64,000 nt of DNA from CAJQLB01 sp905479065. Its GTDB lineage: Bacteria > Bacteroidota > Bacteroidia > Flavobacteriales > Flavobacteriaceae. Both the position numbers and the translations under genes were made by a program. Under the pieces are notes generated by a model. It ran no database searches. It was not told the DNA's origin and saw only the letters and a list, made by a program, of their open reading frames with translations. The stretch lies in NCBI GenBank assembly GCA_943846735.1, contig OX044364.1, positions 1,240,001 through 1,304,000 on the forward strand, given 5' to 3'. Position 1 is the stretch's first letter; the number at the start of each line of letters is the position of its first letter. This document shows positions 1-8,097 of the stretch, piece by piece.

Positions 1-1
1 A

Positions 2-298
2 GAGGATTCTAACCTATATGATGTTTTACGTAGTGGTGAATCTCCAAATCCCGACAGAGATTTATTACACGAATCTTTGAGAACTGAGATTGAACGTGCT
101 CTAGAAACTTTGACACCAAGAGAAGCAGATGTGATTCGTTTGTATTTCGGTTTAGGCAATCAACATCCTATGACTCTTGAAGAAATTGGAGAGACATTTG
201 ATCTTACTCGTGAACGCGTAAGACAAATTAAAGAAAAAGCAATTCGTAGACTAAAGCACACCTCAAGAAGTAAAATCTTAAAAACTTACTTGGGTTAA
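2..298 (+). CDS. rpoD: RNA polymerase primary sigma factor RpoD, C-terminal part (5'-truncated by window edge)
   Basis: The gene enters from outside the window; an open frame runs from base 2 to the TAA at 296-298. The visible ~98 residues are sigma-70 region 4. They hold the 'LTPREADVIRLYFG' segment and the region 4.2 helix-turn-helix (MTLEEIGETF...TRERVRQIKEKAIRRL) that reads the -33/-35 promoter element. The short ending after KTYLG is typical of the primary sigma factor of Bacteroidota. An apparent TTG start at 77 lies inside the domain and is not a real start. A terminator follows at once, and rpe lies downstream, the usual flavobacterial neighbour. The family assignment is clear; only the 5' end is missing. 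Confidence 0.95.
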   Translation, partial: EDSNLYDVLRSGESPNPDRDLLHESLRTEIERALETLTPREADVIRLYFGLGNQHPMTLEEIGETFDLTRERVRQIKEKAIRRLKHTSRSKILKTYLG

Positions 299-356
299 TT
301 TCCTACAAAAACATAATAAACAATAAAGACTTGTGTCTTTTGTTTAATTGATTAAA

Positions 357-392
357 GAGCCCAAAGATGATTACTTTGGGTTCACTTTTTTT
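357..392 (+). terminator. Rho-independent terminator of rpoD
   Basis: A 10-bp stem (357-366 with 374-383, one G-T pair) encloses the 7-base loop ATGATTA and is followed by a run of seven T. It sits 58 bases after the rpoD stop. The ATG in its loop (367) is in frame with rpe, which argues against using that ATG as the rpe start. Confidence 0.8.
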
Positions 393-420
393 ACTACTTT
401 TACAGAAACAACCACCACCG

Positions 421-1077
421 ATGAGCACCTTAATAGCACCTTCAATTTTAGCCGCAGACTTTGCGAATTTACAGAGAGATATAGAAATGGTTAACCGCAG
501 TGATGCAGATTGGTTTCACATCGACATTATGGATGGTGTGTTTGTTCCAAATATCTCTTATGGAATGCCTGTACTAAAGGCAATTTCAAAACATGCTAAT
601 AAAACAATTGATGTGCATTTAATGATCATTGACCCTGACCGTTACATTAAAACTTTTGCAGAGTTGGGAAGTAATATTCTAACCGTTCACCATGAAGCTT
701 GCACACATTTACACAGAACGTTACAAGCCGTCAAAGATGAAGGTATGCAAGCTGGTGTTGCACTTAATCCACATACCAATATTAACGTCCTCGAAGATAT
801 TATAAATGATATCGATGTCGTTTGTTTGATGAGTGTAAATCCAGGATTTGGAGGGCAGAGTTTTATTGACAATACATTTGTTAAAATCAAACAGTTGAAA
901 GAATTAATTGTTCGTAAGGGAGCTCCAACCAAAATAGAGGTAGATGGTGGTGTTACAGACAACAATGCACTGCAGTTAGTACAAGCAGGAGCAGACATTT
1001 TAGTAGCGGGAAGTTTTATTTTTAAAAGCAGTAATCAATTACAAACCATAAAAGAATTAAAACATATCACGAGATAA
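421..1077 (+). CDS. rpe: Ribulose-phosphate 3-epimerase
   Basis: Interconverts ribulose-5-phosphate and xylulose-5-phosphate in the pentose phosphate pathway, as a cytoplasmic TIM-barrel metalloenzyme. The 218-residue product has the family signatures: the N-terminal 'APSILAADFANL', the metal-site motif 'HIDIMDGVFVPN', 'VHLMI', 'MSVNPGFGGQ' for phosphate binding and the catalytic 'EVDGGV'. The frame is open upstream to an ATG at 367, but that ATG lies in the loop of the rpoD terminator and would add 18 residues the family lacks. The start at 421 (MSTLIAPS) gives the normal length. It lies downstream of rpoD, separated by the terminator, and is probably transcribed alone, since another terminator follows. 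Confidence 0.95.
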   Translation: MSTLIAPSILAADFANLQRDIEMVNRSDADWFHIDIMDGVFVPNISYGMPVLKAISKHANKTIDVHLMIIDPDRYIKTFAELGSNILTVHHEACTHLHRTLQAVKDEGMQAGVALNPHTNINVLEDIINDIDVVCLMSVNPGFGGQSFIDNTFVKIKQLKELIVRKGAPTKIEVDGGVTDNNALQLVQAGADILVAGSFIFKSSNQLQTIKELKHITR

Positions 1078-1096
1078 ACATCATGCCATGATATAC

Positions 1097-1133
1097 AATT
1101 AAAAAACCCTAAATTGAATAGGGTTTTTTAATT
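1097..1133 (+). terminator. Terminator after rpe, probably bidirectional
   Basis: A perfect 15-bp stem (1097-1111 with 1119-1133) has GC core CCCTA/TAGGG, a 7-base loop and A/T-rich flanks on both arms. The right arm supplies a T6 run for rpe. The mirrored A-run could also stop transcription coming from the minus-strand gene that ends at 1263. Confidence 0.85.
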
Positions 1134-1262
1134 GATCACATGTTGAAAAACTTATCAAACAAAAATAATACGAGTAATTGAAAAAAGAGATCTTTAAATT
1201 TTAAACTAAAGCTTAAAACAAACATGTACCGAGACGCTTTGAGTATTGAAGACCCCTAACGA

Positions 1263-2027
1263 TTACAGAAAGATTTTCCTAATGAGTATGAAAACTACTA
1301 TAAACACAGAGAATACAATAAAAAATGGGATCACAAAATCATTTAGATTGAAGATTAACATAATTGACATACAAAGCAGTTGGAAGCCAAGACCATACAC
1401 AGACACCAAGGTCATAAACCACTTTGGGAAAGGAGTACTCTCATGAGCATTTTTGTCCAAATGATACACAATTTTATCAAAAACAATGTAAAGTATATTA
1501 TATATTTTATAAAAGATATTTACTGTTCGCTGGTTGTCTGCTTTGAGTGCTTTTGGCGCAGAAACTTCAAAAATTCTACTAGTTGAATCTCCTTTAACAG
1601 CATTTCTTAAAATTACATAGTAATAATTATAAACAGTCCCTTGAAGTTGAATACCAAAAAATGCAATAAGCATATAGATAATTGATATTTCAGTGATGTA
1701 CCAAAAAGTAAGAAGAAAACAAAAATTAAGAATTATATCGGCGATAGAATCATAGTAACGCCCTGTATAGGAAGGGGTGTTTTTTAGTCTTGATAGCTCT
1801 CCATCCGCAGCATCTATGACAGACTTAAGTATGATAAAAAAAGCAGCTGTTTTATAAAAGCCATTTAACATGAAGCCAATTGCTAAAAACCCTGTAAAAA
1901 TAAACAAAGTAGTTACATGTATGGGAGTGAATATCGTGTTTTTAAGTTGATTAGCGATCCAAGAACCACCAGTTCGCCCGTAATCAGATAAATCTAAAAA
2001 CTGATATTTTATTGGAAGTTTTGCCAT
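1263..2027 (-). CDS. CDP-alcohol phosphatidyltransferase family membrane protein
   Basis: A 254-residue integral membrane protein. It carries the CDP-alcohol phosphotransferase motif DxxDG...G...DxxxD near residues 90-115 (DAADGELSR, then TGRYYDSIAD). The usual Ala before Arg is Ser here, which many members tolerate. Several hydrophobic segments span the rest. Family members transfer a phospho-alcohol from a CDP-activated donor to a second alcohol to make phospholipids or inositol-phosphate-type products, with the active site at the cytoplasmic membrane face. The exact acceptor cannot be read from the sequence. The gene stands alone, convergent to rpe and divergent from the PUL regulator, and shows no link to the PUL. 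Confidence 0.85.
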   Translation of the reverse strand: MAKLPIKYQFLDLSDYGRTGGSWIANQLKNTIFTPIHVTTLFIFTGFLAIGFMLNGFYKTAAFFIILKSVIDAADGELSRLKNTPSYTGRYYDSIADIILNFCFLLTFWYITEISIIYMLIAFFGIQLQGTVYNYYYVILRNAVKGDSTSRIFEVSAPKALKADNQRTVNIFYKIYNILYIVFDKIVYHLDKNAHESTPFPKWFMTLVSVYGLGFQLLCMSIMLIFNLNDFVIPFFIVFSVFIVVFILIRKIFL

Positions 2028-2463
2028 AACTACAGGTAACTATTAATTAACTATTGAAGACATCAAAGATACAATCATTTATGTAATCATACTTTTTTCA
2101 TTAAAATATTTAGCACAACAATGGAGGCCTAATATTTAAAGGAATGAAACTGAGCGACCATCATCACATCTCACCTATCTGAAGTAGCAAATAGATTCGA
2201 CAAAACAGTTAAAGACTCTGATTTACTTCATAAAAATTCCATGAATATTGTGTTATTAAGAAATCAATAAAAGAGAATTCAATTAAGGTTCTATGATTAA
2301 TCTCATATGACTATTTAAATCATCGTATTTGGGAGCACTGCCAAAATTGTTGCTTTGAAGTTTTTTTTACCAATAACGAATACACATATTTGACTATTAT
2401 TTTTAGTTAATGTATTGTTAAATAAATTTACATTGTATAATTTAGCTTTCTAGTCTATAATAC
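2028..2463. other. Intergenic region between divergent genes; no gene seen
   Basis: 436 bases of very AT-rich DNA between the divergent phosphatidyltransferase (-) and the PUL regulator (+). No open frame with protein-like content, RNA gene or strong hairpin was found. It must hold the promoters of both genes. Degenerate ATTAA-like hexamers at 2255, 2266 and 2277 have 11-bp spacing, but two of the three carry mismatches, so they are not called as an operator. Confidence 0.6.
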
Positions 2464-5031
2464 ATGAATTACTTTATTAAAAACAAAATATCGGTAACAT
2501 ACGTTTTATGTTTTTATACAGCCTTCTTAAGCCTAAGTAATTGTTTTTCTCAAAATCTTGATTATGGATTAAGTTTTAACGGTCAAAGTTTTAAACTTGA
2601 TGACAGGACACATCTAAACTTAAACAGCGAATCATCATTTAATTTCAAGAATACTTTTGAATTGGTGTTTGATGTACGATTTAATAATAAAACAGCCCGA
2701 GGCGGACTCTTTGGATATATTTTTCGAATCATAAATAATTCTACCAATATTGACTTGTTAATTTCTAACAACAAGGGCATTAAAAACTTTGAAATAGTTG
2801 ACTCAAATAAGCAAACGACAATACAACCACCATTGGATAATATTGATATTAATAGGTGGTATAATGTAAAGCTTAAAGTTTCTATCCCTGATGAAACTCT
2901 TTCGATCTCCATAGGGAATAACCTTATAAAAAAGAAAACTAAATTTAGGACTTTAGAGAATATTCAAATATTATTTGGAGCCAATGACACCAAAGGCTTC
3001 ATAACAAGAGACGTTCCTGATATGACGTTGAAAGATATTAAGATTTATGATGGAAAAGTCTTAAAGTATGATTTTCCTCTTTATCAATGTGGCGGTAACA
3101 AAACAATAGACAAAGTAAAAGGTTTAGTAGCTAGTGTTAAAAATGAAAATTGGGACTTATGTAATCATTCCGAATGGAAAGAGGAGTTTTCAAAACTATC
3201 AAATGGTGTTTTATTGTCGACTATGGATGAAGCAACCGGAGAAATATTTTTGTTATCAGATAAATCTATTTTAAAATCCAACGGCAAAAATCTAAATTTT
3301 GAAGAATATGCTTTTGTCAATAAAAATTATGTACTTACTCTAGATCACAGAATATTTTACAATCAAAACGAAAAAAAACTTTATTGCTATTTACTCGATA
3401 CAAAAGAAATATCTGCTTTTGATTTTAAGACAAAACAATGGGATGATGAATCAATTTTTTTAAATAAAAAAATAGCTCAACTTTACCAGCATCACACGAA
3501 CGTACTGTATGAAAAAAATAACACACTATACTTATTTGGAGGATACGGGCAATTCACTTATTCAAACAATATTTTTAAAGTAGATTTAAGCAATAGAGAG
3601 TGGTCTGAAATTGACACAAATAATGAGATTTTTAGTCCGAGATATTTATCGGGGGGAGCTTTATCAAATAACAACATTTATATTTGGGGTGGATACGGTA
3701 GTGAATCAGGAAAACAAAATATCAATCCTCGGAGTTATTCTGATTTAATTCAATTTGATCTGGGTAATAACGAATTTTTCAAACAGGGCAACACAACGCC
3801 TTTGTTTAATGAAATGATTGTTGGAAATAATATTATTATTGACCAATCAAATAATGACTTCTATGCTTTAGCCTCAGAAAAGTCTAAATTCGTTGGCGGC
3901 CTAAAGTTGATAAAAGGTAATCTAAATATTTCAACAGCTCAAGCCTTTCAAGATTCTATTCCTTATAAATTTCAAGATACAAAAACCTATTTTGACTTAT
4001 ATTTCGATAAAAAGAATAATAAACTTAAAACCTTTACATCGTATTTAAACGATAATAAAGAAACTGAATTTTCAATCCATACTATTGACTATCCACCATC
4101 AGAAATTTCAAGATTTATAAATCCTCAAAAAACCTCAAAAACAATTAACTACAACTTATTTGCTGTTGTGTTATTGTTGTTTCTCGTGATTTCTTTGATA
4201 ATGTATCGGTACAGAGGTAAGCAAGGCGTCAAGCTTGAAGCTCAGTCTAAACAAAAGGAGACTAATTCCCCTACAGAAATTTACCAGAAAAAATTTCAAA
4301 TTCAATTTTTTGGAGGTTTTCAAATATTTGACACCTCGTGCAAAGATATAACTGGTAGTTTTTCACCTCTATTAAAAGAACTTTTTTTAATAATATATCT
4401 GTACTCATTTAAAGATGATAAAGGAATTTCTTCAGAGAAACTCAAAGAAATTTTGTGGTATGATAAAACAAGTAAAAAAGCTCAAAATAATAGGGCAGTT
4501 AACATCACCAAGCTAAAAAAAATTTTAAATAAGGTAGGAGACTTAACTATTAATAAAAATACTGGCTACTGGAGGATTGTAAACAACTCTGATGTTGAAT
4601 TTACTGATTATTCCTTTATAAAAAATAATATTTTATGTAATCAACCAAACAAAAAAAATATTACAATCCTAATATCAATCATTAAACGAGGAGCTTTTTT
4701 AAACAATGTAGAGTATGAGTGGTTAGATAGATTTAGACAAACTGTCACTGATTCAATTATTGATTACCTCACAAATTATGTCTCTACTTATCGAAAAGAA
4801 GAGGATCTTAACTTGTTAATTGAAATTTCTCAATGTTTATATAATTTTGATTCGGTAAATGAAATCTCTCTTTATCTTAAATGCCGCGTATACAATACTA
4901 AAGGCAATCACAAAATAGTTGATGAAACCTACAAGAAGTTTTCAACAGAATACAAATTGCTTTATGGTCAAAAATTCAAACACTCTTTAAATGATATTTT
5001 AAATAAAAATTTAGATTCACTACTGTATTAA
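2464..5031 (+). CDS. Membrane-bound transcriptional regulator: LamG-like + Kelch sensor, TM helix, SARP-type winged helix + BTAD-like domain
   Basis: 855 residues with an unusual order. It has a signal peptide (1-30, ending FSQ), then a concanavalin/LamG-like beta domain (about 45-200). A Kelch/beta-propeller region follows (about 235-540, with 'LYLFGGYGQF' near 355 and 'NIYIWGGYGS' near 404). One TM helix (about 562-583) has the basic cytoplasmic flank YRYRGK. The cytoplasmic part has an OmpR/SARP-like winged helix (about 612-720; 'FFGGFQIF', then a helix bundle) and a helical tail resembling the BTAD domain of SARPs (about 725-850). The topology puts the sensor outside and DNA binding inside, without kinase or receiver domains: a one-component transmembrane regulator. 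It is the first gene of the PUL and the best candidate to bind the 11-bp-spaced repeats described below. The domain calls are by eye; the SARP-like part is fairly clear, the ligand unknown. Confidence 0.75.
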   Translation: MNYFIKNKISVTYVLCFYTAFLSLSNCFSQNLDYGLSFNGQSFKLDDRTHLNLNSESSFNFKNTFELVFDVRFNNKTARGGLFGYIFRIINNSTNIDLLISNNKGIKNFEIVDSNKQTTIQPPLDNIDINRWYNVKLKVSIPDETLSISIGNNLIKKKTKFRTLENIQILFGANDTKGFITRDVPDMTLKDIKIYDGKVLKYDFPLYQCGGNKTIDKVKGLVASVKNENWDLCNHSEWKEEFSKLSNGVLLSTMDEATGEIFLLSDKSILKSNGKNLNFEEYAFVNKNYVLTLDHRIFYNQNEKKLYCYLLDTKEISAFDFKTKQWDDESIFLNKKIAQLYQHHTNVLYEKNNTLYLFGGYGQFTYSNNIFKVDLSNREWSEIDTNNEIFSPRYLSGGALSNNNIYIWGGYGSESGKQNINPRSYSDLIQFDLGNNEFFKQGNTTPLFNEMIVGNNIIIDQSNNDFYALASEKSKFVGGLKLIKGNLNISTAQAFQDSIPYKFQDTKTYFDLYFDKKNNKLKTFTSYLNDNKETEFSIHTIDYPPSEISRFINPQKTSKTINYNLFAVVLLLFLVISLIMYRYRGKQGVKLEAQSKQKETNSPTEIYQKKFQIQFFGGFQIFDTSCKDITGSFSPLLKELFLIIYLYSFKDDKGISSEKLKEILWYDKTSKKAQNNRAVNITKLKKILNKVGDLTINKNTGYWRIVNNSDVEFTDYSFIKNNILCNQPNKKNITILISIIKRGAFLNNVEYEWLDRFRQTVTDSIIDYLTNYVSTYRKEEDLNLLIEISQCLYNFDSVNEISLYLKCRVYNTKGNHKIVDETYKKFSTEYKLLYGQKFKHSLNDILNKNLDSLLY

Positions 5032-5160
5032 TATACTATTTGTTTCTATTAATATTTTTATTCAAATCCCATTTATCAATAATTCAAGATTCTATAAAAT
5101 AATTTAAATTCTTTTACATTAAATCTCAAAAATTAAATTAAATCTTAACTATTTCTTCTC

Positions 5161-5188
5161 ATTAATCAATAATTAATACGAAATTAAT
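5161..5188 (+). promoter_or_regulatory. Operator candidate 1: three ATTAAT repeats at 11-bp spacing
   Basis: Exact ATTAAT at 5161, 5172 and 5183, i.e. one helical turn apart. Spacer 1 is CAATA and spacer 2 is ACGAA. A TAGTATTG at 5199-5206 (one mismatch to the Bacteroidota -7 box TAnnTTTG) lies 9 bases beyond the third heptamer. The start codon of the beta-helix gene follows at 5230. One of five such sites in this PUL; binding by the Kelch/SARP regulator is inferred. Confidence 0.7.
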
Positions 5189-5229
5189 TGTTCTCGTTTA
5201 GTATTGTCTAAAATTTTAAGACATGCACT

Positions 5230-7749
5230 ATGAAAACGAAAATTACTATTTGTTTAATTATAATTATGACGATTTCGACGAACCTTGTGGCTCAGGAAAC
5301 TGTTTATGTTAAGGCTGGAGGTACTGGTGATGGAACAACCGAAGCATTAGCCTATGGAAACTTTGGAACGGCGCTTAGCGATATAAACTCTGAGGGAGAC
5401 ATCTTAAGAGTCATTGGCGATATTAATTTAGCTGGTGGTCAAAATATAAGCTCAAAAATATTTACATTTACAATTGAAGGTGATTCAGATTATTCTAAAT
5501 TAACTGGTGCAGATGATATCACAAGAATGTTTACTATTAATGGAGGTACGGGGCACAATGTTACCTTCAAAAATTTAATTATTACTGGAGCTACGAATTC
5601 TACAGGGCCTGGTGCCGTTATTGGCGTGTTCACCAATAGTACCCTAACCATAGATAATTGTGTTTTTAATGGCAATTCGTCAATAAACGCTACCGGTGGT
5701 GGTGCCATACTTATAAATAATAGTTCAGCAAACCTTACAATTAATGATACAAGCTTTTATCAAAATTCAAATACTGCTTCTGGCGGACAAGGAGGAGCTA
5801 TTGCAATTCTAGCTTCAGCTTCAGCTGCACTTACTAATTGTACATTTTTTGAAAATACAATTACAAGAACAGATAGAAACTTCGGTGGGGCAATTAGAAC
5901 TAATAGTACTGCACCATTAACTGTTACAAATTGTTTGTTTTATAATAACAAAGCGAATAATGGTGCCGGTGGAAATTCTGATGTTATGGGAACTTCAGCA
6001 TCCGGAAGAACCATAACTAACTCCATTCTTCAGTATACTAATAATACAGGTTCGGGGTCATACACAAATAACAATTCAACTATTACAGATTCTGATTTTT
6101 TAGCAACTTCTAATTTAGCTTGGGATGCTACATTAAATAAAGTTACTTTTACAGCTCCAAATGCATTAACAAATGACACTCCAATTGATTTTGGAAGTGA
6201 CACAGAAGATGTAGGAGCTTGGGATTCTAAGATAAATATCTTTAAAGCCACGACCAACAATGTTTGGAATGATGCAACTAATTGGTCAAATGGTGCTTTA
6301 CCAACCTCAACCGATAATGTTGCGGTATTATCAGGAGCAGAAGTAACTCTAAACACAGATGCCACAATAGTTGATGTAAAAGTAAAGGCTCCCATCAAAA
6401 TAAATTCTGGTAAAAGTTTAATTGTAACAGGTGAGGTATCTGGAGATGATGACAAAGTATATTACAAAAGAAATTTAACTGCAATTGCAGGAGATGCAGA
6501 AGGATGGCATTTGGTAGCTTCACCAGTTTCTGGAGAAACCTACAACAATGCCTATGCTGATGCAGAAAGCTTAGCGACAAGTACCACTAATACTTCACTT
6601 CGGGGTCTAGGTTTTTACACTACCGGCGCTACTCCTCCATGGTCATATCTTATAGACGATGATACTAATTCGGGAACTTTTAATTCAGGACTCGGATATG
6701 CCATGAAAAGAGCGTCATCTGGTCAAGTAAAATTTATTGGTAATTTAAACACAGATGATGCTGGTGTAACACTCACTACAGGTGCTTCTCAACTTTCAGT
6801 TGGATTCAACTTATTGGGAAATCCTTATACTTCGTTTATTAATAGCCAGACCTTTTTAAGTGATAACTCCAACTTATCTCAACAAATTTGGGTTTGGGAT
6901 CAAACGGGAGGAGGAAATTACTCTGTTAAGATTCCTATTGATGATTTTCAAATAGCCCCAGGTCAGGGATTTTTCGTAAAATTTAATAGTGGTACCTCAA
7001 TAAATTTTGCTGAGAGCAATCAATCTGTGCAAGGAACAGATACCTTTTTAAATCCTGATTTAAGGACTGAGATTAAATTATCAATGACAGATGGTGTTAA
7101 AAATCGTTACACAAAATTATATTTCTCAAATAGTGCTACTACTGGATATGATTTTGGATGGGAAGGTGAAGTTTTTGGTGGTGTCGAAAATTCTATTAAT
7201 ATATACACCCACTTGGTTGATGATAATCAAGGAAGAAAATATCAAATACAATCGTTACCATTATCTAATCTAGACTCTTCTATCATTCCACTAGGCGTTC
7301 AAGCTGAAGCAGGGAAAACACTTACCTTTTCTGTAAAAAACACTAATCTCTCTTCAGATGTCGGCGTGTATTTAGAGGACAAACAGAATAATAGCTTTAC
7401 ACTTTTAGATAACGAACTAACCTTTAGTACGTTACTAGAAAACGGACTTGATGGAGTAGGTCGCTTTTACTTGCACACTTCAAGAGAAACATTGAGTATC
7501 AATAATCCTAATCAAGATAACCATATAGGTATTTATAAAATATCACCAGAACAATTACGAATTGTAGGCATACAGAGCGGGACTGCTTCTGTTGTCCTTT
7601 ACAACACCCTAGGAAAACAAGTTCTAGAAACATCGTTTCAAGGTCAAGGAGCCAATAACATTGCGTTGCCAGCATTAGCGAGCGGTGTTTATGTAATTCA
7701 GTTAACTACAGAGTCGAGAATTATAAATAGAAAAATTATCCTTAATTAA
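5230..7749 (+). CDS. Secreted right-handed beta-helix protein with T9SS sorting domain
   Basis: 839 residues. A signal peptide (1-21, ending LVAQ) is followed by a beta-helix of Pmp-like repeats (about 25-330) with recurring 'GGAI' and 'F..N' units such as 'CVFNGNSS', 'TGGGAILI' and 'CTFFEN'. The middle region (about 335-420, 'VWNDATNWSNG') is typical of Bacteroidota surface proteins. Near 450-680 are segments such as 'GFNLLGNPYTSFI'. The last ~75 residues form a T9SS type A sorting domain (...VVLYNTLGKQVLETS...LASGVYVIQL...KIILN), so the protein should be exported and held on or released from the cell surface. No catalytic motif was recognised. It is the first gene behind operator candidate 1 and is related to the beta-helix parts of the genes at 8098, 9760 and 15423. 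Role in glycan binding or adhesion is inferred. Confidence 0.8.
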   Translation: MKTKITICLIIIMTISTNLVAQETVYVKAGGTGDGTTEALAYGNFGTALSDINSEGDILRVIGDINLAGGQNISSKIFTFTIEGDSDYSKLTGADDITRMFTINGGTGHNVTFKNLIITGATNSTGPGAVIGVFTNSTLTIDNCVFNGNSSINATGGGAILINNSSANLTINDTSFYQNSNTASGGQGGAIAILASASAALTNCTFFENTITRTDRNFGGAIRTNSTAPLTVTNCLFYNNKANNGAGGNSDVMGTSASGRTITNSILQYTNNTGSGSYTNNNSTITDSDFLATSNLAWDATLNKVTFTAPNALTNDTPIDFGSDTEDVGAWDSKINIFKATTNNVWNDATNWSNGALPTSTDNVAVLSGAEVTLNTDATIVDVKVKAPIKINSGKSLIVTGEVSGDDDKVYYKRNLTAIAGDAEGWHLVASPVSGETYNNAYADAESLATSTTNTSLRGLGFYTTGATPPWSYLIDDDTNSGTFNSGLGYAMKRASSGQVKFIGNLNTDDAGVTLTTGASQLSVGFNLLGNPYTSFINSQTFLSDNSNLSQQIWVWDQTGGGNYSVKIPIDDFQIAPGQGFFVKFNSGTSINFAESNQSVQGTDTFLNPDLRTEIKLSMTDGVKNRYTKLYFSNSATTGYDFGWEGEVFGGVENSINIYTHLVDDNQGRKYQIQSLPLSNLDSSIIPLGVQAEAGKTLTFSVKNTNLSSDVGVYLEDKQNNSFTLLDNELTFSTLLENGLDGVGRFYLHTSRETLSINNPNQDNHIGIYKISPEQLRIVGIQSGTASVVLYNTLGKQVLETSFQGQGANNIALPALASGVYVIQLTTESRIINRKIILN

Positions 7750-7768
7750 TTTATCAACCCTAAGAATT

Positions 7769-7948
7769 ATGAAAACTAAAAACACTAATAGCAACAAAAA
7801 TATTTCACGTAAAGAGGCTCTTAAAAAAATTGGTAAATACACCGCCTTAACCGCTGTAGGCACCCTCATTATTTTAAATCCTCAGAAAGCACAAGCACAA
7901 TCCGGTCCCGGTGATGATCCTGGAGATGGGTTTGGAATGTTTGATTAA
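7769..7948 (+). CDS. 59-residue small exported-type peptide, unknown function
   Basis: A short gene 19 bases after the beta-helix gene. The 59-residue product starts with a basic segment (KNISRKEALKKIGKY), then has a hydrophobic stretch (TALTAVGTLIIL) and an 'AQAQS' cleavage-like site, and ends in a short Gly/Asp/Pro-rich tail (PGDDPGDGFGMFD). The SRKEALKK segment before the hydrophobic core looks like a degenerate Tat-type or a long Sec signal peptide, so the mature part could be only ~15 residues. Small peptides of this build, as I recall, occur next to T9SS substrates in Flavobacteriia, but no function is known to me. The spacing suggests co-transcription with the gene at 5230. Confidence 0.65.
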   Translation: MKTKNTNSNKNISRKEALKKIGKYTALTAVGTLIILNPQKAQAQSGPGDDPGDGFGMFD

Positions 7949-8097
7949 ATTCAAATTTTAACAAGTTTTAAAATTACAAAGATGGGTCCAACTACAGCTA
8001 TTTAACAATGGTTTTGACTACTCTAAATTTTAACGTATTTTTAGGTACTATAACCTAAGATAAAAGACTAAACAAATATTAACTTTAATTTCATACC

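Noticed and set aside
367..420. Longer rpe starting at the ATG at 367
   Set aside because: That ATG lies in the loop of the rpoD terminator, and the added residues (hydrophobic, then QKQPPP) have no counterpart in the family; MSTLIAPS at 421 fits.
2255..2282. A sixth 11-bp repeat site upstream of the regulator gene (autoregulation)
   Set aside because: Hexamers at 2255, 2266 and 2277 have the right spacing, but two carry mismatches and the conserved spacer bases are missing; such matches are expected in AT-rich DNA.
8067..8083. A possible operator site before the beta-helix gene at 8098
   Set aside because: Only one good ATTAA unit (8078) and one with a mismatch (8067), too close to the start codon.
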